Of a stretch of DNA of 5,329 nucleotides, positions 1 through 5,329 are shown in pieces; position 1 is the first letter of the stretch; each line of letters opens with the position of its first letter. The DNA lies in NCBI GenBank assembly GCA_009784305.1, contig WRBZ01000082.1:1-5329 (forward strand), in the 5' to 3' direction. Under the pieces are notes generated by a model. That model saw nothing but the letters and a program-made list of their open reading frames with translations, searched no databases and was not told where the DNA came from. The DNA comes from Synergistaceae bacterium. GTDB lineage: Bacteria; Synergistota; Synergistia; Synergistales; Aminobacteriaceae. Both the position numbers and the translations under genes were made by a program.

Positions 1-1
1 C

Positions 2-775
2 GCGGAATATGAGGCGAAAATACTATTACTGGAGTTGTCGGGTTTGTCAGAAACTGAAATTGCCGCACACCCTGAAAAAAATGTCGAAACACTGAATTGT
101 ACGAAAATTTTCGAATCAGTCGAAAGGAGAATGAAAAGGGAGCCTCTTCAATACATATTGGGTAAGGCATGGCTCTGGGGGAAGGAGTATTCCATAGGAG
201 AAGGAGTGTTGATCCCGCGCCCCGAAACTGAGCTGCTGGTTGAAGCAGCGCTTGAAAATGATTTTGATTCTTTTTTGGACTGGGGGACAGGCAGCGGATG
301 CATCGCAGCTTCTTTACTCTGCGAACGGCCGGCAATATGCGGTGTGGCTGCGGAAGTAAGCCCTATTTCACTTGTTAGAGCATTTGAAAACTTAAAACGC
401 CTCGGGGTTATTAACCGCTGTATTTTATGGCATTCCAGAACTCCCGATGACATACCGTTAAGTCAAACTGACCTGATAGTCAGCAATCCCCCATATGTGG
501 AGGCCGGTAAACTATCAGGGCTTATGCCGGAAGTCCGATACGAGCCTGTTACTGCCCTTGACGGAGGGGCTGACGGGCTTGATTTTTACAGGATGCTCGT
601 TCGATACGCTCCCACCAAACTCCGCCCCGGTGGAAGATTGTTGTTCGAGATAGGAGAAGGTCAGGCGGATTTTTTTAAAAATAATTCATTCAGTGAGCTG
701 GAATTGGATTATATACGCAAAGATTTTCAGGGGATCGAAAGAATAGTTTCGTTTTACAGAACTGAAAGCGATTAA
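2..775 (+). CDS. prmC: PrmC/HemK, release factor glutamine N5-methyltransferase (5'-truncated by window edge)
   Basis: Seen: the frame is open from base 2 to the TAA at 773-775, giving 257 residues. The SAM-binding motif I reads DWGTGSGC (fragment residues 93-100), preceded by the family signature IPRPETE. The catalytic NPPY is encoded at 485-496 (fragment residues 162-165). Known: PrmC uses S-adenosylmethionine to methylate the glutamine of the GGQ motif in release factors RF1 and RF2, in the cytoplasm. The Asn of NPPY holds the substrate glutamine amide. A TTG at 35 could be taken as a start, but the upstream in-frame residues (AEYEAKILLLEL) match the N-terminal helical domain of PrmC. The real start is therefore left of the window, and by comparison with E. 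coli PrmC about 20 residues are missing. Inference: prfA commonly lies just upstream of prmC and may do so here. No frameshift or lost motif is visible. Confidence 0.95.
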   Translation, partial: AEYEAKILLLELSGLSETEIAAHPEKNVETLNCTKIFESVERRMKREPLQYILGKAWLWGKEYSIGEGVLIPRPETELLVEAALENDFDSFLDWGTGSGCIAASLLCERPAICGVAAEVSPISLVRAFENLKRLGVINRCILWHSRTPDDIPLSQTDLIVSNPPYVEAGKLSGLMPEVRYEPVTALDGGADGLDFYRMLVRYAPTKLRPGGRLLFEIGEGQADFFKNNSFSELELDYIRKDFQGIERIVSFYRTESD

Positions 776-800
776 ACTTATTAAGGGTTTGATGTATAAT
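772..800 (+). promoter_or_regulatory. Candidate sigma-70-type promoter for glnS
   Basis: A perfect TATAAT -10 hexamer lies at 795-800. With a 17-base spacer the -35 hexamer would be TTAAAC at 772-777, matching TTGACA at only three of six positions and overlapping the prmC stop codon. There is no TGn extended -10. Transcription would begin near 807 and leave a leader of about 88 bases before glnS. The -10 box is good and the -35 is weak, so this is a prediction only. Confidence 0.45.
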
Positions 801-818
801 TTGTTTTAGCAGTGGAAC

Positions 819-843
819 TCCTTATAAACATAAGGACATTTTT
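819..843 (+). terminator. Weak AT-rich hairpin plus T run between prmC and glnS
   Basis: TCCTTAT (819-825) and ATAAGGA (830-836) form a perfect 7-bp stem around the loop AAAC. After two bases (CA) come five T's at 839-843. This could be a weak intrinsic terminator for prmC. If the TATAAT promoter at 795-800 is used, it instead sits in the glnS leader, where it could act as a pause or partial terminator. The stem is AT-rich and the T run short, so termination strength is doubtful. Confidence 0.35.
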
Positions 844-880
844 ATATACAAACCGACAAAACAAAGAAAAGAATTGACAC

Positions 881-886
881 AGGAGG
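881..886 (+). promoter_or_regulatory. Shine-Dalgarno of glnS; decides the start codon
   Basis: AGGAGG lies 8 bases before the ATG at 895. An in-frame TTG at 874 lies upstream of this site and has no ribosome binding sequence of similar quality. The ATG is therefore the start, and the seven extra residues from the TTG should be left out. Confidence 0.9.
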
Positions 887-894
887 AAACAGAA

Positions 895-2574
<1,680 letters not shown>

Positions 2575-2583
2575 CAATCAAAG

Positions 2584-2657
2584 CGTCCGCAGCGTTTGCC
2601 GGGCCGGATGGCCCGAGCGCGTACGCGCTCGGATACAACGGACGTACCGGCGCTGTC
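2584..2657. repeat. GC-rich compound inverted-repeat block after glnS
   Basis: Three nested or adjacent dyads occur in a GC-rich island. CGTCCG (2584-2589) pairs with CGGACG (2639-2644). CGGGCC (2600-2605) pairs with GGCCCG (2610-2615) around the loop GGAT. Bases 2613-2632 are a perfect 20-nt palindrome centred on GTAC. A further pairing, GCCGG (2598-2602) with CCGGC (2647-2651), competes with these. The block could fold as an outer stem closing two hairpins. No T run follows directly, so it is not a classical intrinsic terminator. It could be a REP-like intergenic repeat or an RNA 3'-end stabiliser. The pairings are certain; the role is unknown. Confidence 0.6.
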
Positions 2658-2682
2658 AATCCGATCCCGATTAAACTAAAAT
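2653..2682 (+). promoter_or_regulatory. Possible promoter for the M14 peptidase gene
   Basis: CTGTCA (2653-2658) matches TTGACA at four of six positions. TAAAAT (2677-2682) matches TATAAT at five of six, with an 18-base spacer. Transcription would start near 2689 and leave a leader of about 90 bases. Matches of this quality are common by chance in AT-rich spacers. Confidence 0.25.
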
Positions 2683-2686
2683 AATT

Positions 2687-2695
2687 AAGGAGGTG
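2687..2695 (+). promoter_or_regulatory. Orphan strong Shine-Dalgarno-like sequence
   Basis: AAGGAGGTG is fully complementary to the usual 3' end of 16S rRNA. No start codon follows at the normal 5-9 base spacing. The first ATG (2709) is 13 bases beyond and opens a frame of only four codons (MNEV, stop at 2721). The next ATG (2713) is 17 bases beyond and opens 22 codons. The site could serve a leader peptide or be left over from a lost gene. Confidence 0.4.
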
Positions 2696-2705
2696 TTCTT
2701 AGCGC

Positions 2706-2734
2706 AAAATGAATGAGGTTTGAGTCATTTTTTT
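2706..2734 (+). terminator. Weak hairpin followed by seven T's, possible glnS terminator
   Basis: AAAATGA (2706-2712) can pair with TCATTTT (2725-2731). Alternatively AATGA (2712-2716) pairs with TCATT (2725-2729). The right arm merges into a run of seven T's at 2728-2734. An outer GCAAAA (2704-2709) also matches TTTTGC (2741-2746). The stems are short and AT-rich, so termination would be weak at best. This is the only stem plus T-run candidate between glnS and the peptidase gene. Confidence 0.25.
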
Positions 2735-2781
2735 ATTGTGTTTTGCATGAAAATCAAATTTTGATGGAGGTATGTAACTAA
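2713..2781 (+). CDS. Possible 22-codon upstream ORF overlapping the peptidase start (TAATG)
   Basis: An ATG at 2713 opens 22 codons (begins MRFESFFYCV, ends MEVCN) and stops with TAA at 2779-2781, which shares its last base with the ATG of the peptidase gene. A stop-start overlap of this kind is typical of translational coupling. The strong Shine-Dalgarno-like site at 2687-2695 is too far upstream (17 bases) for efficient initiation, and nothing better precedes it. The peptidase gene has its own GGAGG, which lies inside this frame. The peptide resembles nothing I recognise. It may be a leader peptide or chance. Confidence 0.2.
   Translation: MRFESFFYCVLHENQILMEVCN
2766..2770 (+). promoter_or_regulatory. 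Shine-Dalgarno of the M14 peptidase gene
   Basis: GGAGG ends 10 bases before the ATG at 2781. That ATG leads straight into a typical Sec signal peptide, which supports the start. A closer ATG at 2772 is followed at once by TAA and cannot be the start. Directly upstream lies a small dyad, ATCAA-ATT-TTGAT (2753-2765), abutting the site. Confidence 0.85.
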
Positions 2782-5329
2782 TGAAGAAGTGTTTTTTAGC
2801 ATTGTTGTTATTGGTATTCGCAGTTTCGGGCGCATGCGCTGCAGATCCGCTGGATAACCTGAAGAGTACCTGGGAACGGTGGATCGAGAATATGACCGAT
2901 TATGAGCGTGTTCAGAATCCAACTCTGGGAGCCTATGCGGGTGGCTCGACTTTCGAGCATCGTTCTGTTTATACCAGAATGAATAGAGTTCCGGGGAATG
3001 CAACTACAACAACTCAATTGCAAACGACTCTGCTTGCCGGTTACCCTGCGGAGGGAGAAGTCCTGCCTTTCGTTAAAATAGTCGCTAACAACAGCGGCGG
3101 CCGAATTCGTTATGAGACCATGGGTTACAGCGCTCGTGGCGTGCCAATACCCCTCCTGGTAGTGGGTATCCCTAAGGCGCCCAAAAATCCTAAAGATGTT
3201 GGCGACCGCATCATAGTTCGCTGGCAGTGCGCTATTCACGGGGACGAGGGAGATCCCACGGAAGCTTCGCTTAAATTCCTGCGTGAAGCAGCTCAGGGAA
3301 AACACGATGAGCTTCTGAAAGACGTGGTGTTACTGGTCACCCCTACAGCTAACCCTGATGGCAAGAACGCATGGACGCGCGCATTCGGTACCGGTGAAGA
3401 TCCCAATCGATGCTGGAGCTCAGCACACAATCCAGAAATCAGAGCCGCTCTCAAAGTTTATCGCACGTGGGACCCGCATATTGTGCTTGATCACCACGAC
3501 GCAAGCTTTAAAAACCGTCATATCGTCAGTTTCACCAGTGGTCAATGGGGGAATAACGACCCGGATACCACAAAATTTAACTTATTATTCGCGGAGAGCA
3601 TGTATGGAGAAGGGTTAGGAAAGTATGCAGATTCTGAAACGAATTTCTACAAGAACTATATGAAAAAGCTCATTGAAGATTATTCTCCAGGAAATACGGC
3701 AGGGAATCTACCTATCTCCCTTTCCGAATCTTCTATTGGGAACAATAGTACCTATAACCCAAGCAGAAATTCGTCCCTTACCATTGAATCAATACCCTAT
3801 ATGGACAGCAGCTTAGAGGTAGGCTGGGTGCCGCTATCCAGATACCCTGAATACACGGCAGATGTGGGTACTGGTACTAATGCAAATAATATAAGATCAA
3901 TCACAAAGCTGCCCAACGCCGGCAGCGACTCCGTGCGCTCAACTGCAACCTTGCCGCCTTCCAAGAACAGGATTGCTGTTCTTTCGGAGATCAACGGAAA
4001 CCACCACTCTTTCCTCAAATCTCATTGCCTCTACGCTGCTGCAATCAGCGGGATAGGGCATGCTGTAAAACAGAAGGATGACATATTAGCTTTTATCAGA
4101 GGAAAGGACGAGACGTATCGCAATCTCAACAACAATAGCCCTGAACACCTCACCACGATATATCAGGGCGCCGTCGACTATAGGCCGACCGCTTCAAACG
4201 GCGGAAACGAAGGCTCCCCTTTCAGAAAACCAATAATGACAGATCATGACATGGGATACGGCATTGGACTTTGCAAGGTGGAAAGCTATCAATATAATGG
4301 AACAACCTACAACGCGGTGAACAAGTGGATTGACCGCACATGGTGGCCAATACTCGAACTCGGCAATCTGTCCCAATATCCGGTAAAAATGGGGGCTTTC
4401 TACATCATGGACCCAAGGGCTGTTACTGCCGCCAATGTGTTAATGAGGCAAGGGGTTGAGGTTTACAAACTTAAAGAGGACATCGTGCTTCCACATGACA
4501 CGACCCAAAAGTTCTACGGTCCGGGAGGCAGTGAGAATTGGGGAATAACCAAAAACACAACCGCCTACATAACCCGTTATACAACGAAAGTGCCCAGAAC
4601 GAGGGCTGAAATAATAGCCAACGATGGTGGGGTTGGATGGGGTCCGAGCCATCCAAATTGGTCAGGGGTAGCGAATGTGCTCACAACCCAAATACCTGCC
4701 GCTGCATATGCACCGGAAAATGGAGGCGGTGACTGGCTTGCAGCCCGCCCCGAGCATCTGGTCGCTCCTGCGGGACATTACGTTATTCCGACTGCTCAGC
4801 CGTTTGCAAAATACGCTGCTTTCCAGCTCGAACCGCGATCCAACTGCGGACTCCTTTTCTGGGCGCACTTCGATGACGCCGTTGGAGGAAATCTACGCTA
4901 TGCTCCGGAAAACTTCAACTTAGACCTGGTCAAGACCTACGACTATACGGCCATCCCTACTTCCGCTCTTGAGCGTGTTTCTCTATATGAAGACGAAAAC
5001 AACAAGCCGGAAGATACCTTTGCGCCTCCATACCTCAACTTGAACGGCAATTTCTCAAGTTTGACGGATGCGGGAGCAACTGTGGAGAGCGCCATACAGG
5101 ACATGACGAACGGAGACGTCACAGTTACCATGAAAGACGCATGTCTGCACGACGGAATGTGGCTGACGTTCTTCTTCTACGGCGAAGAGGCGAATGAACC
5201 CATCGCTGTCCTCGCTCAGGTGTTCGATGGTGAAGAGCCCGGAACGTATCAAGCTGTCTTCACGTACAAGGAACTTGCAGAAGAAGGACTTGAACCTGGA
5301 AGCCTGTACGCCATCCACTACAGCAATGA
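2781..5329 (+). CDS. Secreted M14-family zinc carboxypeptidase-like protein (3'-truncated by window edge)
   Basis: Seen: 849 codons with no stop, still open at the last base. Residues 1-20 look like a Sec signal peptide (MKK, then a Leu-rich core, then ACA before AD). The M14 elements come in order. HGDE gives zinc ligands H153 and E156. NPDG (191-194) is followed by R200, then by N209-R210 in DPNR. PE at 218-219 precedes WDP and DHHD, where H239 is the likely third zinc ligand. E403 in VLSEING is the likely catalytic Glu. A later family block at 665-694 reads G-Y-V-P-Q-P, then LEP and FW. Known: M14 enzymes hydrolyse C-terminal or amide bonds with one zinc ion. Odd: DPNR replaces the common DLNR; H239-E403 is 164 residues, about twice the spacing in carboxypeptidase A; residues past about 740 form a beta-rich, acidic extension of unknown fold. 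Substrate is unknown. It is probably exported, perhaps surface-anchored by a tail beyond the window. Confidence 0.9.
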   Translation, partial: MKKCFLALLLLVFAVSGACAADPLDNLKSTWERWIENMTDYERVQNPTLGAYAGGSTFEHRSVYTRMNRVPGNATTTTQLQTTLLAGYPAEGEVLPFVKIVANNSGGRIRYETMGYSARGVPIPLLVVGIPKAPKNPKDVGDRIIVRWQCAIHGDEGDPTEASLKFLREAAQGKHDELLKDVVLLVTPTANPDGKNAWTRAFGTGEDPNRCWSSAHNPEIRAALKVYRTWDPHIVLDHHDASFKNRHIVSFTSGQWGNNDPDTTKFNLLFAESMYGEGLGKYADSETNFYKNYMKKLIEDYSPGNTAGNLPISLSESSIGNNSTYNPSRNSSLTIESIPYMDSSLEVGWVPLSRYPEYTADVGTGTNANNIRSITKLPNAGSDSVRSTATLPPSKNRIAVLSEINGNHHSFLKSHCLYAAAISGIGHAVKQKDDILAFIRGKDETYRNLNNNSPEHLTTIYQGAVDYRPTASNGGNEGSPFRKPIMTDHDMGYGIGLCKVESYQYNGTTYNAVNKWIDRTWWPILELGNLSQYPVKMGAFYIMDPRAVTAANVLMRQGVEVYKLKEDIVLPHDTTQKFYGPGGSENWGITKNTTAYITRYTTKVPRTRAEIIANDGGVGWGPSHPNWSGVANVLTTQIPAAAYAPENGGGDWLAARPEHLVAPAGHYVIPTAQPFAKYAAFQLEPRSNCGLLFWAHFDDAVGGNLRYAPENFNLDLVKTYDYTAIPTSALERVSLYEDENNKPEDTFAPPYLNLNGNFSSLTDAGATVESAIQDMTNGDVTVTMKDACLHDGMWLTFFFYGEEANEPIAVLAQVFDGEEPGTYQAVFTYKELAEEGLEPGSLYAIHYSN

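Noticed and set aside
35..775. TTG at 35 as the start of the methyltransferase
   Set aside because: The frame is open upstream to base 2 and the upstream residues match the PrmC N-terminal domain. The gene simply begins outside the window.
874..894. TTG at 874 as the start of glnS
   Set aside because: The AGGAGG at 881-886 lies inside this extension and is ideally placed for the ATG at 895.
2584..2657. Integron attC-type recombination site
   Set aside because: The dyad invites the idea, but the ends do not match the required RYYYAAC and GTTRRRY core sites, and no cassette structure or integrase is present.
2799..2840. Lipoprotein signal with C19 as the lipidated cysteine
   Set aside because: The residues before C19 (V-S-G-A) lack the Leu or similar residue expected at -3 of a lipobox. 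A signal peptidase I site after ACA fits better, though lipidation is not fully excluded.
2808..3305. 165-residue minus-strand ORF, and the overlapping 92-residue minus-strand ORF at 2725-3003
   Set aside because: They lie opposite the signal peptide and zinc-site coding part of the M14 gene, show no recognisable motif, and have no convincing ribosome binding site.
3358..3618. 86-residue plus-strand ORF in another frame
   Set aside because: It lies wholly within the M14 frame, which here encodes conserved NPDG, DPNR and DHHD motifs. It is an overlap shadow.
4675..4923. 82-residue plus-strand ORF in another frame
   Set aside because: It overlaps the conserved late M14 block (residues 665-694 of the peptidase) and has no features of its own.
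5055..5318. 87-residue minus-strand ORF near the right edge
   Set aside because: It is antisense to the continuing peptidase frame, with no motif and no start signal.
5327..5329. TGA at the last three bases as the stop of the peptidase gene
   Set aside because: The peptidase codons fall at 5325-5327 and 5328-5330, so this TGA is out of frame. The gene continues past the window.

Overview
The window holds two housekeeping translation genes followed by a large secreted protease gene, all on the plus strand, with almost no gene-free sequence. The organism is probably an anaerobic Gram-negative-type bacterium. The secreted M14-type protein, the presence of glnS and the mixed base composition remind me of Synergistota (Synergistes/Cloacibacillus relatives). 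That is an impression from protein style and not a demonstrated placement.

Layout. (1) Bases 2-775: the 3' part of prmC (hemK), the release-factor glutamine methyltransferase; its start lies left of the window. (2) Bases 776-894: a short spacer with a perfect TATAAT -10 box, a 7-bp AT-rich hairpin followed by a T run, and a strong Shine-Dalgarno. (3) Bases 895-2574: glnS, a complete class I glutaminyl-tRNA synthetase. (4) Bases 2575-2780: a 206-base spacer. Its left half is a GC-rich compound inverted repeat that includes a perfect 20-nt palindrome. Its right half is AT-rich and holds an orphan strong Shine-Dalgarno, tiny upstream ORFs (one ending in a TAATG overlap with the next start), a weak hairpin plus T run, and a small dyad next to the ribosome binding site. 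(5) Bases 2781-5329: an uninterrupted reading frame of 849 codons that runs off the right edge. It encodes a Sec-exported M14-family zinc peptidase-like protein with all expected metal and substrate residues. It has an unusually long insert before the catalytic Glu and a long C-terminal extension. Because it has no stop in the window, an ORF search that requires a stop codon would miss it.

Functional relation. PrmC methylates the GGQ glutamine of release factors and GlnRS charges tRNA-Gln, so both serve translation and both handle glutamine, but they work separately. The peptidase is exported and is probably a separate transcription unit involved in extracellular or envelope peptide processing. 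I see no defence system, mobile element, tRNA/rRNA gene or CRISPR array. The most unusual items are the GC-rich dyad block after glnS and the architecture of the M14 protein with its leader.
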